Source of the DNA: an uncultured Eubacteriales bacterium
Lineage (GTDB): Bacteria; Bacillota; Clostridia; Lachnospirales; Lachnospiraceae
Length of the DNA: 64,000 bases
Direction of reading: 5' to 3'
Assembly (NCBI GenBank): GCA_949284175.1
Contig: CASDVE010000003.1
Span: forward strand, 1 to 64,000
In this document: positions 35,960 to 45,662 of the stretch, piece after piece
Numbering within the stretch: position 1 is the stretch's first letter
How the letters are laid out: each line of letters begins with the position of its first letter
Position numbers and translations under genes: made by a program
The notes under the pieces: model-generated
The model's database searches: none
Told to the model about the DNA's origin: nothing
What the model saw: only the letters and a program-made list of their open reading frames with translations

Positions 35960-36961
35960 ATGAGAAAAATTATATCAACAGTTTTATGTGCAACCCTTGC
36001 AGTTTCTATGCTTGCAGGATGTGGAAACATAGCAAAAAGCACCACAGAGGCAGTGGCAACAGAAACAACAGAGGCAGTATCAAGTGCTACGGAAAAAGCA
36101 AACGATGCTACTTCTGTTGAAGATAAAGCGGAAGATGTTACCATTACTCACTCAAAAGGAGAAACAACAGTAAAAGCAAATCCACAAAAGGTTGTTGTAT
36201 TTGACTTAGGTATTCTTGATATTATGGATGCCCTTGGTGTAAAGGCGGAATTAGCAGTTCCAACAGAGAGTTTAACAAGCTATTTATCAGAATATGAATC
36301 CGCTACAAATGCAGGTGGAATTAAACAGCCAGATGTGGAAGGAATTTATAACTTTAAACCAGATGTGATCTTCATCAGCGGTCGTCAAAGTGACTACTAT
36401 GATGAATTAAATAAAATCGCACCAACGGTTTATGTGGATCAAAATTCAGAAACTTATATGGAAGATTTTGAGAACAATGTTCGCACAATCGCTAAAATCT
36501 TTGGAAAGCAATCTCTTGCTGAGGAAAAACTTGCTGAAATTGAGCAATTAGTTGCAGAAGGTCAGAAAAAAGCAGCGGAAAGTAAAGAAAATGCCCTTGT
36601 TATTTTAACAAATGATGGAAGTATGAGTGCGTATGGAAAAGGTTCAAGATTTGGTATCGTTCATGATGTATTAGGTGTAACACCAGCAGATGATACAATT
36701 GAAGTATCCACACATGGACAAGAAGCAAGTTATGAGTATATTTCTAAAGTAAATCCAGATGTGTTATTTGTGATTGATAGAACAGCGGTTGTTGGTGGAG
36801 ATACAAAGGCATCTGATACATTAAATAATGATCTTGTAAAATCTACAAAAGCAGGAAAAAATAATAAAATTATTTACCTTGATGCAGAAACATGGTATCT
36901 TGGCGGAGCTGGTTTAACTTCTGTAAAAACAATGATCGAAGAAATTGTAAACGGATTATAA
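35960..36961 (+). CDS. yclQ: Ferric-siderophore-binding lipoprotein (YclQ-like)
   Basis: A 333-residue substrate-binding lipoprotein: signal peptide with lipobox MLAGC (C21), a Thr/Glu/Ala-rich linker to about residue 55, then the FepB/YclQ-type fold (PQKVVVFDLGILDIMDALGV, PDVIFISGRQ, PDVLFVIDRT). It delivers ferric-siderophore to the permeases. It is separated from the ATPase gene by 135 bp with the strong site aaaggag at 35881 too far away, and a weak site directly before ATG 35960, so it may have its own promoter or be less tightly coupled. Confidence 0.88.
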   Translation: MRKIISTVLCATLAVSMLAGCGNIAKSTTEAVATETTEAVSSATEKANDATSVEDKAEDVTITHSKGETTVKANPQKVVVFDLGILDIMDALGVKAELAVPTESLTSYLSEYESATNAGGIKQPDVEGIYNFKPDVIFISGRQSDYYDELNKIAPTVYVDQNSETYMEDFENNVRTIAKIFGKQSLAEEKLAEIEQLVAEGQKKAAESKENALVILTNDGSMSAYGKGSRFGIVHDVLGVTPADDTIEVSTHGQEASYEYISKVNPDVLFVIDRTAVVGGDTKASDTLNNDLVKSTKAGKNNKIIYLDAETWYLGGAGLTSVKTMIEEIVNGL

Positions 36962-36966
36962 GAAAC

Positions 36967-37008
36967 AAAAAAACTGTGCAATACATATTGTATTGTACAG
37001 TTTTTTTG
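36967..37008 (+). terminator. Terminator of the siderophore operon
   Basis: AAAAAACTGT..CAATACA pairs with TGTATTG..ACAGTTTTTTT with a loop of three bases (36986-36988). Confidence 0.9.
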
Positions 37009-37038
37009 TTGCGTGAAAGGCATACATTGTTAAAAGAT

Positions 37039-37093
37039 TTTACATAGATTTAACATAGAACAGCATTTAAATTTAACATTAAAAACTTATAGT
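37039..37093 (+). promoter_or_regulatory. Pho-box-like direct repeats and promoter of the pst operon
   Basis: TTTACA (37039), TTAACA (37050) and TTAACA (37073) recur at 11 and 23 bp, close to the 11-bp direct repeat of PhoP boxes (TTAACA-like) in Gram-positive bacteria. A -10 TATAGT follows at 37088-37093 without a good -35, as expected of an activated promoter. The regulator would be the PhoB/PhoP encoded in this same block. Confidence 0.65.
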
Positions 37094-37189
37094 AGGATAG
37101 TAAGTATGGATAGAAAAAAGGAAAAAGATTTTTCAACATGATAAAATGTTTTCTCAGAGTAAGAGCTGAGAGAAAAGGAGAGAAATTTT

Positions 37190-38053
37190 ATGAAACACTT
37201 AAAGAGATTGACAGCAGTGCTTTTAGCTGGACTTATGACAATAAGTTTTGTAGCTTGTGGCAGTGATAGTAGTTCAGGAATGTCAGGGATTATTACAAGT
37301 TCTGGTTCATCAGCATTACTTCCTTTAGCTAAGGATGCAACAAAAGAATTTAAAAAAGATAATCCAGATGTATCTGTTACATTAAATGCGGGTGGTTCTG
37401 GAACCGGATTAAAACAAGTGGTAGATGGTTCTGTTGATGTTGGAAATTCAGATGTTCCGGCTGAGGATAAATTATCACCAGAATTGGCAAAACAATTGGT
37501 GGCTCATAAGGTATGCGTTGTGACCATCACACCTGTCATTAATAATGAGTTAGCAAAAGAAGTAAACAATTTAACAAAACAACAATTAATTGATATTTTC
37601 ACTGGAAAAGTGACAAATTGGAAAGAAGTAGGTGGACCAGATGAGGAGATTCTTTTAATCACTCGTCCAAAAACTTCCGGAACAAGAGCTGTATTTAGGG
37701 AGCATGGATTGGATGGTAATGAAGAATTGAGCAGTTCTGCTCTTGAAACAGATGATTCTGGAACATTATTACAGACAGTTGCCGATAATAAAGGAGCGAT
37801 TGGATACGTTTCTTTATCTTATGTTATTAATAATGATAAAGTGAGCAAATTATCAGTGGATGGTGTAGAACCTTCCTTAGAAAACACATACAATGGAACG
37901 TATCCAATATGGGGATATGAGTATATGTATACAAAAGGGGAACCAGAAGGTGTAATTAAAGCGTATCTTGATTTCATTGTTTCTGATACGTATGCAAATC
38001 GAATTGAAGAACAAGGGTATTGTGTAACATCAAAAATGACAGTACAAAGATAA
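37190..38053 (+). CDS. pstS: Phosphate-binding lipoprotein PstS
   Basis: A 287-residue phosphate-binding lipoprotein: signal peptide with lipobox SFVAC (C23), then a PstS fold. Phosphate-contacting elements are visible: ITSSGSSALLPL, NAGGSGTGLKQVVDGSVDVG and the later TRPKTSGTR. It is the first gene of the pst operon, with aaaaggagag as ribosome-binding site. Confidence 0.94.
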   Translation: MKHLKRLTAVLLAGLMTISFVACGSDSSSGMSGIITSSGSSALLPLAKDATKEFKKDNPDVSVTLNAGGSGTGLKQVVDGSVDVGNSDVPAEDKLSPELAKQLVAHKVCVVTITPVINNELAKEVNNLTKQQLIDIFTGKVTNWKEVGGPDEEILLITRPKTSGTRAVFREHGLDGNEELSSSALETDDSGTLLQTVADNKGAIGYVSLSYVINNDKVSKLSVDGVEPSLENTYNGTYPIWGYEYMYTKGEPEGVIKAYLDFIVSDTYANRIEEQGYCVTSKMTVQR

Positions 38054-38122
38054 AATCATAGAAACTGTTGAACGAAGGTCCAGCAGGGGGACAGCAGTTT
38101 TTTCATGGAAAGGAAAAGGAAC

Positions 38123-39058
38123 ATGGAACGAAAAAACCTATTTTTCAAAGAACATTTTTTTCGCGGATTAATTACAGTATGTGGTGGATTTGTTATTGTA
38201 CTCACATTGGCAATCGGAGCATTTTTACTCTATAAAGGTCTTGGTACTTTTACAACGTATGGTCATAATCCGTTAGAATTTTTCTTCTCTTCTGAATGGG
38301 ATCCAGTGGATGGAATCGAAGGTGGAGGAAAAGTCGGAGCAGCTATTTACATTTTTGGCTCCATTAGCACTTGTGCATTAGCACTTTTAATTGCAGCACC
38401 TTTTAGTTTTGGAGCAGCCATTTTTATGACGGAAATTGCACCAAAATTGGGGACAAAAATTCTTCAGCCAGTGGTGGAATTATTTGTAGGAATTCCTTCG
38501 GTTGTATATGGATGGGTAGGTATGACAGTTCTTGTTCCAGCCATTCGAGATCTCTTTGATTTAAAACATGGATATTCTGTGTTAGCAGCGGGAATTGTAT
38601 TAGCGGTTATGATTTTTCCAACGATTACAACTGTTGCAGCAGACGCATTAAGAAGTGTTCCAAAAGATTATAGAAAAGCAGCCTATGGACTTGGAGCTAC
38701 AAGATGGCAAGTGACATATCAAGTTGTTCTTCCAGCAGCAAAATCAGGAATTTTAACTGGTATTGTGCTTGGACTTGCAAGAGCTTTTGGTGAAGCGTTA
38801 GCAGTGGCTATGGTTATTGGAAAGACAAGAGCTTTTCCAACGAGCATTTTATCTCCAACTACTAACTTAACAGCGGCTATCGCCTCAGATATGGGTGGTG
38901 CTATGGAAGGTGGAGAATACAATATGGCACTTTGGACAATGGCACTTCTTTTATTCTTGATTTCTTTAGGATTTATTTTCCTCATTCATTGTATCTCAGC
39001 ACGTTCTGAAAGAGAGTTATCAGGAAAAGAAAATGAGAAAAGAAAAGCAACTAAATAA
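38123..39058 (+). CDS. pstC: Phosphate ABC permease PstC
   Basis: A 311-residue permease with six helices. It has PstC features: the AIYIFGSISTCALALLIAAP region and the EAA-like loop DYRKAAYGLGATRWQVTYQV. The ATG at 38123 is preceded by aggaaaagga; an in-frame ATG at 38105 lacks a site. It lies 69 bp after pstS. Confidence 0.93.
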   Translation: MERKNLFFKEHFFRGLITVCGGFVIVLTLAIGAFLLYKGLGTFTTYGHNPLEFFFSSEWDPVDGIEGGGKVGAAIYIFGSISTCALALLIAAPFSFGAAIFMTEIAPKLGTKILQPVVELFVGIPSVVYGWVGMTVLVPAIRDLFDLKHGYSVLAAGIVLAVMIFPTITTVAADALRSVPKDYRKAAYGLGATRWQVTYQVVLPAAKSGILTGIVLGLARAFGEALAVAMVIGKTRAFPTSILSPTTNLTAAIASDMGGAMEGGEYNMALWTMALLLFLISLGFIFLIHCISARSERELSGKENEKRKATK

Positions 39059-39093
39059 TACAGTGAAAAGGTAGATAAGAAAGGATAGCAATC

Positions 39094-39975
39094 ATGGATA
39101 TTACAAAAAGAGCAAAATTGATGGACAAGTTCATGACGGGTGTATTTTATGTGGTGGCTGGATTTTTCCTTCTTCTTTTAGTAGCCTTTGCAGGTTATGT
39201 AATCGGAAAAGGATTCAAAGGATTTACACCAAGTCTTCTTTCTTTTAGCGAAGAAGGAATTGGAAATCAACTTTTTAATACACTATATCTCGTTGTGTTA
39301 GCATTATTAATTAGTGTTCCTTTAGGAATTGCAGCTGGTATTTATATGGCAGAATATGCAAAACCAGGACGCTTTACAAAATTTTTAAGAATCTGTATTG
39401 AAACATTATCTTCTTTACCATCTATCGTAGTTGGTTTGTTTGGATACTTAGTGTTTATTGTATTAGTGGGAGCCAGATGGAACTTAATGTCAGGTGCTTT
39501 AGCAGTTTCCATTTTAAATTTACCGTTGATTGCAACGACAACCGAAGATGCCCTTCGTTCTCTTCCAAAGGGATACAAACAAGGAAGTTTCGGTCTTGGT
39601 GCAACTCACTGGGAAACCATTAGTAAAGTTATGATTCCAGCATGTTTACCAAGAATTGTAACAGGTATTATTTTAGCAGCAGGTCGTGTTTTTGGTGAGG
39701 CGGCAGCCCTTCTTTATACTGCTGGTATGAGTACTGATATTAACTGGAGCCGTGTGTGGAAGTTAAATTCTCCAGTTTCCCCTTTAAATCCATTTCGTCC
39801 AGGTGAAACATTATCTCTTCATATTTGGGCGAGCAGAACAGAGGCACTTGCTCCAAATGCAGAACAAATTGCAAACTTTTCCGCAGCTGTTCTTTTAATT
39901 CTTGTATTCTCATTTAGTATAGGTGCTAGAATTTTAAGTAGAAGAATTGATAAGAAAATGACAGGAAGCAAATAG
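39094..39975 (+). CDS. pstA: Phosphate ABC permease PstA
   Basis: A 293-residue second permease subunit, paired with PstC. Family motifs are [20 protein letters not shown] and the EAA loop [20 protein letters not shown]. Its ribosome-binding site is aagaaagga. Confidence 0.93.
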   Translation: MDITKRAKLMDKFMTGVFYVVAGFFLLLLVAFAGYVIGKGFKGFTPSLLSFSEEGIGNQLFNTLYLVVLALLISVPLGIAAGIYMAEYAKPGRFTKFLRICIETLSSLPSIVVGLFGYLVFIVLVGARWNLMSGALAVSILNLPLIATTTEDALRSLPKGYKQGSFGLGATHWETISKVMIPACLPRIVTGIILAAGRVFGEAAALLYTAGMSTDINWSRVWKLNSPVSPLNPFRPGETLSLHIWASRTEALAPNAEQIANFSAAVLLILVFSFSIGARILSRRIDKKMTGSK

Positions 39976-40007
39976 ATTTTATGATTGCAAAGAAAGAGGA
40001 AAGTAAA

Positions 40008-40763
40008 ATGGCAAATACAACATTTGAAGTAAAAGGATTAGACCTTTACTATGGACAATTTAAAGCATTAAAAAATATTGAAATGAACATTAATAGAAAT
40101 GAGATCACAGCACTCATTGGACCATCTGGATGCGGAAAATCTACATTTTTAAAAACATTAAATCGTATGAATGACTTAGAGGAAGGGGTAAGAATCGAAG
40201 GAAAGATTTTATTAGATGGAAAAGACATCTTTCAAGATATGGATGCCATTTCTCTTAGACAAAAAGTTGGTATGGTATTCCAACAGCCAAATCCATTCCC
40301 AAAGAGTATTTATGATAATATTGCCTATGGACCGAGATTACAAGGCATTCGTTCCAAAGTGGAATTAGATGAAATTGTAGAGCGTTCTCTTCGTGCTGCT
40401 GCTATTTGGGATGAAGTAAAAGATCGTTTAAAGAAAAGTGCCCTTGGAATGTCTGGTGGACAGCAACAAAGACTTTGTATCGCAAGAGCGTTAGCCGTAT
40501 CACCAGAAGTACTTTTAATGGATGAGCCAACTTCTGCTCTTGACCCAATTTCTACAAACAAAATTGAAGAACTTGCAGTTGAATTAAAGAAAGATTATAC
40601 TATTATTATGGTAACACATAATATGCAACAGGCAGCGAGAATTTCTGATAAAACAGCATTTTTCTTATTAGGAGAAATGATTGAATATGGGAATACAGAA
40701 GAACTCTTCTCTATGCCAAAGGATAAGAGAACAGAAGACTATATTACAGGAAGGTTTGGTTGA
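40008..40763 (+). CDS. pstB: Phosphate ABC ATPase PstB
   Basis: A 251-residue ATPase: Walker [10 protein letters not shown], the typical PstB segment [21 protein letters not shown]-loop [11 protein letters not shown], signature MSGGQQQR and Walker [13 protein letters not shown]. The ATG at 40008 has gaggaaag before it; the upstream ATG at 39981 does not. Its stop is one base before the phoU start. Confidence 0.95.
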   Translation: MANTTFEVKGLDLYYGQFKALKNIEMNINRNEITALIGPSGCGKSTFLKTLNRMNDLEEGVRIEGKILLDGKDIFQDMDAISLRQKVGMVFQQPNPFPKSIYDNIAYGPRLQGIRSKVELDEIVERSLRAAAIWDEVKDRLKKSALGMSGGQQQRLCIARALAVSPEVLLMDEPTSALDPISTNKIEELAVELKKDYTIIMVTHNMQQAARISDKTAFFLLGEMIEYGNTEELFSMPKDKRTEDYITGRFG

Positions 40764-40764
40764 T

Positions 40765-41451
40765 ATGAGAACACGATTTGACGAACAAATGGAAGAACTC
40801 CATGTAGAACTGATTAAAATGGGAAGCCTTTGTGAAGAAGCGATTGCCCTTTCTGCCAATGTATTGGTTGAGTGTTCAAAAGAATACGATGGGGAGCAGG
40901 AAAAAATTCAAGAAGAGGCCATTGAGGCATTACGGAAAAAGATTTCAAACTTGGAAGAAGAAATTGATTCAAAAGAATATGAAATTGAAACACTTTGTAT
41001 GCGTTTGTTACTCCAGCAACAGCCTGTGGCTAGGGATTTAAGAAATATCTCTTCTGCTCTTAAAATGATTTCTGATATGGAACGTATCGGGGATCAGGCG
41101 GCAGATATTGCAGATTTAGCAAGCAAAGGGCTTGGTCATTATTCTGAAAGTATGATCCATATTGATGATATGGCAAAGGCTACGGTAAAAATGGTAACCG
41201 GTAGCGTGGATGCTTTCGTAAAAAATGACCTCGTATTAGCAAAAAAAGTTATGAAAGACGACGACGAAGTCGATGACTTATTTGAAAAAGTAAAAACAGA
41301 ATTAATTGATTTAATCTATGAGAAAAAACTTGATGCAAAAGAATCCTTGAATCTTTTAATGGCTGCAAAATATTTTGAACGCATTGGTGATCATGCAGTC
41401 AATGTTGCTGAGTGGGTAGAATACTCTATTACAGGAGAACGAAAGAAGTAA
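40765..41451 (+). CDS. phoU: Phosphate signalling protein PhoU
   Basis: A 228-residue all-helical protein with two PhoU repeats, each with the metal-binding E/DxxxD type motif (ISDMERIGDQAADIADLA and AKYFERIGDHAVNVAEWV). It couples the Pst importer to the PhoR kinase and limits uptake when phosphate is ample. The start ATG 40765 lies directly after the pstB stop; longer upstream extension is inside pstB. Confidence 0.94.
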   Translation: MRTRFDEQMEELHVELIKMGSLCEEAIALSANVLVECSKEYDGEQEKIQEEAIEALRKKISNLEEEIDSKEYEIETLCMRLLLQQQPVARDLRNISSALKMISDMERIGDQAADIADLASKGLGHYSESMIHIDDMAKATVKMVTGSVDAFVKNDLVLAKKVMKDDDEVDDLFEKVKTELIDLIYEKKLDAKESLNLLMAAKYFERIGDHAVNVAEWVEYSITGERKK

Positions 41452-41469
41452 GAGAGGAAGGATGAAACG

Positions 41470-42156
41470 ATGATTTATTTTGTGGATGATGATGATAGCA
41501 TTCGTGAACTCATTATTTATACGCTGAACAGTCAAGGGATAAGAGCGGAAGGTTTTGCAAAACCTTCCGAGTTCTGGAAGGCGATGGAAGAAAAGACGCC
41601 AGCTTTGATTTTGCTTGATATTATGTTACCAGAGGAAGATGGAATTTCCATACTAAAGAAGATCCGTTCCAAAAAGATGTGGAAAAAAATTCCTGTGATT
41701 ATGTTAACAGCAAAGGGGAGCGAATTTGATACTGTGATGGGACTTGATAGTGGTGCGGATGATTATGTTCCAAAACCATTTCGGATGATGGAATTGCTTT
41801 CAAGAATTCGGGCACATTTAAGACGTAATGACGACGAAGTTGTAAAAGAAACCGTGCTAAGCGTAGGAACGTTGACTGTCGATCCACAAAAACACATTGT
41901 GAAATCAAATGGTGAAGAAGTCCCCTTAACATTAAAAGAGTTTGAACTTCTTCACCTGCTCATGGAAAATAAAGGTATGGTGCTTTCAAGAGCTCAAATT
42001 TTAGACCGGGTATGGGGATATGAATTTGATGGAGAAAGCCGAACCGTAGATGTGCATATTCGAACTCTAAGACAGAAGTTAAAAGATGCAGGAAAGTATG
42101 TGGAAACTGTTCGAGGAGTTGGCTATAAACTGGAGGAGAAGAGTGATGACAAGTAA
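41470..42156 (+). CDS. phoB: Phosphate response regulator, PhoB/PhoP family
   Basis: A 228-residue OmpR-family response regulator: receiver domain with acidic pocket DDDDS near the N-terminus, phosphoacceptor D50 (LILLDIMLPEED) and the KPF lysine, then a winged-helix domain ending in GYEFDGESRTVDVHIRTLRQ. Placed directly after phoU and before its kinase, so it most likely controls this operon through the repeats at 37039-37078. It overlaps the kinase gene by 11 bp. Confidence 0.92.
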   Translation: MIYFVDDDDSIRELIIYTLNSQGIRAEGFAKPSEFWKAMEEKTPALILLDIMLPEEDGISILKKIRSKKMWKKIPVIMLTAKGSEFDTVMGLDSGADDYVPKPFRMMELLSRIRAHLRRNDDEVVKETVLSVGTLTVDPQKHIVKSNGEEVPLTLKEFELLHLLMENKGMVLSRAQILDRVWGYEFDGESRTVDVHIRTLRQKLKDAGKYVETVRGVGYKLEEKSDDK

Positions 42157-43816
42157 AATTTTCCGTTCCATTATTTTGGTGGCGGGGTCAATCTTAACCG
42201 CCAGTTTTTTGCTTGTTTTTGGTGTTATGTACAGCTATTTAACACTTCAATTACAGGAGGAACTGCGAAGCGAAGCTATCTATGTGGCAAAAGCTGTGGA
42301 GCTTAGTGGCGTGGATTATTTAAAAGAGCTGAAAGAAGAAAACCGCATTACACTGGTAAGTAATGATGGAACCGTGCTATATGATTCAGAAGTTAATATT
42401 GATTCCATGGAAAACCATGCAAATCGTAAAGAGATTAAAGAAGCCGTAGAAACTGGAGAAGGGGATGACGAAAGATATTCTGATACCTTATCAGAAAAGA
42501 CGATGTATCATGCCGTTCGGTTGGAAAATGGAGATATACTAAGAATCGCTCAAAGACAAGAAACGGTATTCAATCTTTTGCTCAGTTTCGTGCATCCGTT
42601 GTTGTATATTTTAGCATTTATGTTTTTATTAGGTGCATTTTTAGCAAGACAAGTTTCAAGAAAAATTACAGAGCCAATGAATAGCTTGGATTTGGAGCAT
42701 CCAGAAAAAAATCAGTCCTATGATGAGATCGCTCCACTTTTAACAAAAATTTATCGCCAAAAGAGTATGATAAAAGAACAGTTAGAAGAGGAGAAGAAAA
42801 AGCAAGAAGAGTTTGAAATTATTACAGAAAACATGGAAGAAGGGTTTCTTGTCATTGACAGTAAGATGGAAATTCTATCCTGTAATTCTAGCACAAAGAA
42901 ACTATTTGAAATTGAAGAGATTGGGAAACATCAAAACGTGTTGACGTTGAATCGAACAGAAAAGTTCCAAAAGGTCATTGAGCGAGTATTAGAAGGTCGA
43001 CATCAAGAAACCGAGTTAGAATTAGAAGAAAGTCAATATCAAATGATAGCAAACCCTGTCTTTCAAGAGAAAGGACAAGGGGTAGCAGGTGCAGTTCTTG
43101 TCTTTATGGATATTACGGAGCGAATGCAGGGAGAGCGTTTAAGAAGAGAGTTTACAGCAAATGTATCCCATGAATTAAAGACGCCTCTTACGTCCATTTC
43201 AGGTTTTGCAGAAATCATTCAAAATGGAATTGTAAAACCAGAAGATGTTCCAAAATTTGCTGGAAATATTTTTAAAGAATCTCAACGACTTATATCTTTA
43301 GTCAATGATATTATCAAGTTATCACAGCTTGATGAAGGCATTATGCCTTATGAACCAGAATTTCTTAGTCTAAAGGAGATTGCCAAAGAGGTTGTAGCTC
43401 GATTACAAGAACCAGCCAAAAAGAAATCGGTTCATTTAGAAGTGGAAGGAACAGATGAAAAAATAAAAGGGGTACGACCTGTGTTAGAAGAGATCGTATA
43501 TAACCTGTGCGATAATGGAATTAAATATAACAAAGAAAATGGCAGTGTAAAAATTAGCATAGAAAGAAAGCCAGAAGGGGTTACATTATCTGTAATAGAT
43601 ACGGGAATTGGTATTCCAGTATCCAGTCAAAATAGAATTTTTGAACGGTTTTATCGTGTGGATAAAAGCCATTCAAAGGAAATAGGCGGAACAGGACTTG
43701 GACTTTCCATCGTAAAACATGGGGCTGCCTACTTAGGAGCTACCATTAAGCTAGAAAGTATTGTGGATGTGGGAACAAGCATAACGTTATTATTTCCAAA
43801 AGTAATAGAAGAATGA
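42146..43816 (+). CDS. phoR: Phosphate sensor histidine kinase PhoR
   Basis: A 556-residue sensor kinase: helix 1 (about residues 4-30), an extracytoplasmic part to about 145, helix 2 (about 147-168), a PAS-like domain around residues 220-330, HisKA with phosphorylated H342 in NVSHELKTPLTSISGF, and an ATPase domain with NGIKYN and GTGLGLSIVKH boxes. The ATG at 42146 is preceded by ggaggagaag and lies inside the end of phoB. A terminator follows. Confidence 0.92.
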   Translation: MTSKIFRSIILVAGSILTASFLLVFGVMYSYLTLQLQEELRSEAIYVAKAVELSGVDYLKELKEENRITLVSNDGTVLYDSEVNIDSMENHANRKEIKEAVETGEGDDERYSDTLSEKTMYHAVRLENGDILRIAQRQETVFNLLLSFVHPLLYILAFMFLLGAFLARQVSRKITEPMNSLDLEHPEKNQSYDEIAPLLTKIYRQKSMIKEQLEEEKKKQEEFEIITENMEEGFLVIDSKMEILSCNSSTKKLFEIEEIGKHQNVLTLNRTEKFQKVIERVLEGRHQETELELEESQYQMIANPVFQEKGQGVAGAVLVFMDITERMQGERLRREFTANVSHELKTPLTSISGFAEIIQNGIVKPEDVPKFAGNIFKESQRLISLVNDIIKLSQLDEGIMPYEPEFLSLKEIAKEVVARLQEPAKKKSVHLEVEGTDEKIKGVRPVLEEIVYNLCDNGIKYNKENGSVKISIERKPEGVTLSVIDTGIGIPVSSQNRIFERFYRVDKSHSKEIGGTGLGLSIVKHGAAYLGATIKLESIVDVGTSITLLFPKVIEE

Positions 43817-43824
43817 TAGGAAAC

Positions 43825-43866
43825 AAAAATCACCTACTTATAAAATAAAAGTAGGTGATTTTTTTG
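43825..43866. terminator. Terminator after phoR, usable on both strands
   Basis: AAAAATCACCTACTT pairs with AAGTAGGTGATTTTT; T runs lie on both strands, so it can end phoR and the convergent CAP-protein gene. Confidence 0.9.
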
Positions 43867-43872
43867 TAGTTC

Positions 43873-45003
43873 TCATCGTTGTTGATAAAAGTTTTGTGTA
43901 AAATAAATACCATAACTGCCACCAGTTGCTCCGCCAACTCCTAGGTGAGTGAAGTTTGGATTGAGCATATTACTACGGTGACCAGAACTATTTAACCAGC
44001 CGTTGTTGGCAGAGATTCCATCTTCATATCCTGCGATAATATTTTCGCCACAGCCTCTCCAAGAAATGCCTTCTGCTTTTAGACGATCTCCCGGTGTTGT
44101 GCCAGAAAGGCTTGTATGGGAAAAATAATTGTTATTTGCCATATCAGTGCTGTGTTTCTTACTAGAAGCTGTTGCTTGCTCTGACCAAGTAAGAGGAGAT
44201 AATCCATGTCTTACTCTGGCAGAATTACAAGTATCAAATATTTGTCTTTCTTCTGCCTGTATAATAGCAGGCGTGCGTTCCTTTTCTATCAATGATACAG
44301 AAGATGCTAAAACTCCAACTAAATTCTTATCCCCTAATTGATCAAAGAAAAGATGATAGATGATACCATCAGAATTTTTGATAAAGTCATCGGTTTCACT
44401 AGGAGAAATAGAGCTTTTAAAAAGGGTGTTCACTTGATCAATTGTATAAGAAGGTGTGAGTTGCCCAATTTTAAATGTGGAAGTATCACTATAAAAAGCG
44501 ACTACTTTACTGTCTTTTATTCCTACCATAAAAAAGTCTTTATAATTATTGATATTATATACGTAGTAGTCAAAGGAATAGACGCTTTCGTCAATGCGAT
44601 CTGGTTCTCCAAATTTGCTTTTTAATGTGGAAACGGAATCTCCAAGACGGATAGAAATATCATTTACCGTCATGGCAATGGATGGAGCGGGTTTTACTGT
44701 TACCTTACAGCGTAAAGTCTTCCCAGAAACTTTTGCATAGATAAAAGTTGTACCTACTTTTTTTCCAGTAACAACGCCTTTCTTGTTTACAGTAGCCACA
44801 GCACGTTTTTGACTACTCCAAGTTACTTTTTTCTTTGTACCTTTCACAGAGAGTTTCGTTGTCTTACCAACTTGGATGGTTGCTTTTGTTTTATTTAACT
44901 GAATGGTTGACGCTGAAGTCGGTATGTAATAGCATACAGTGACCAATAAAAAAGATAAAAGAAAAGCCACAGTTCGTTTTGTCAAAAATTGATTTGTTTT
45001 CAT
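43873..45003 (-). CDS. Secreted CAP-domain protein with bacterial Ig-like domain
   Basis: A 376-residue secreted protein: signal peptide (about 1-31), a Big_2 Ig-like domain (about 33-105, ATIQVGKTTKLSVKG and GVVTGKKVGTTFIYAKVSG), a middle part resembling the CAP-associated domain (about 110-245), and a YkwD-like CAP/SCP domain (about 250-376) with HSTDMANNNYFSHTSLSG and GWLNSSGHRSNMLNPNFTHL. CAP proteins occur widely on Firmicutes surfaces; their function is mostly unknown. The minus-strand ribosome-binding site is gaaaggag. It has no LPXTG or other anchor. Confidence 0.9.
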   Translation of the reverse strand: MKTNQFLTKRTVAFLLSFLLVTVCYYIPTSASTIQLNKTKATIQVGKTTKLSVKGTKKKVTWSSQKRAVATVNKKGVVTGKKVGTTFIYAKVSGKTLRCKVTVKPAPSIAMTVNDISIRLGDSVSTLKSKFGEPDRIDESVYSFDYYVYNINNYKDFFMVGIKDSKVVAFYSDTSTFKIGQLTPSYTIDQVNTLFKSSISPSETDDFIKNSDGIIYHLFFDQLGDKNLVGVLASSVSLIEKERTPAIIQAEERQIFDTCNSARVRHGLSPLTWSEQATASSKKHSTDMANNNYFSHTSLSGTTPGDRLKAEGISWRGCGENIIAGYEDGISANNGWLNSSGHRSNMLNPNFTHLGVGGATGGSYGIYFTQNFYQQR

Positions 45004-45246
45004 GAAAACTCCTTTCTAATTATAGAAATATTTAAAATTATAATATTTTTCTTTTTTATTATAACAGGTAATAGCAAAAGAAACGACTGTTAAAAATTTG
45101 GATGGGTCAAATTTTACGTCGATCCACTGTGAGAAAAAGATTATGATGAAGAAGTTGGAAAATATGATAAAGCCATCCATCACATAAGAATAGTAGAATA
45201 TTGGTGTTAAATAGTAGAAGAAGTAGTATTTTTTCAAAAACACACC

Positions 45247-45275
45247 TTGACATAGAAAAAAATTTAAAGTAGAAT
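45247..45275 (+). promoter_or_regulatory. thrS promoter
   Basis: TTGACA (45247-45252) and TAGAAT (45270-45275) with a 17-bp spacer; transcription would begin near 45282, directly before the T-box. Confidence 0.8.
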
Positions 45276-45281
45276 GACCAC

Positions 45282-45547
45282 ATAAAGAAAAAACGTTGAA
45301 GAGGACAGTAAGTTGTGGAAACATGCCAGAGAGAGATTCAATAGCTGGAAGAATCTTGATGAAGAAACAATCTGAAAACCACCTCGGAGTGACCTTAATA
45401 CGGTCCGGTGATTCCGTTATCATCTAATTGAGAGGTTTTTACATGGAAAACAAACAGGGTGGAACCGCGGGCAATTCCCGTCCCTGTATGGAGTGTTTTC
45501 ATGCGAAATAGATCAAAAAAAGGCATTCCAAAAGGAGTGCCTTTTTT
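45282..45547 (+). promoter_or_regulatory. T-box riboswitch controlling threonyl-tRNA synthetase
   Basis: The leader contains the T-box sequence AGGGTGGAACCGCG (about 45459-45473), an AG-bulge type ccagagagag element and a ctggaag loop in stem I. The specifier is read as ACC (45378-45380), a Thr codon, in tctgaaaACCacctc. The antiterminator forms around cagggtgg..ccctg, and the terminator stem AAGGCATTCC/GGAGTGCCTT with T run follows at 45519-45547. Uncharged tRNA-Thr would favour read-through into thrS. Confidence 0.92.
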
Positions 45548-45662
45548 GTATGGAAATTATTTTCCTACTTTCTTTACTTGCGTAAAAGCAATGAGGCATA
45601 GAGTAAAGGTTCGCATGAAAAAAAGTAAAAAAGTTATCATCACAAGAAAGGGAATGAAAACA

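Noticed and set aside
45016-45423. 135-residue minus-strand frame
   Set aside because: It runs antisense through the T-box and thrS promoter, is Phe-rich, and has no ribosome-binding site.
45459-45662. N-terminal extension of thrS
   Set aside because: The open frame before ATG 45663 covers the T-box sequence and its terminator, which are leader RNA, and the TGS domain begins at the chosen start.
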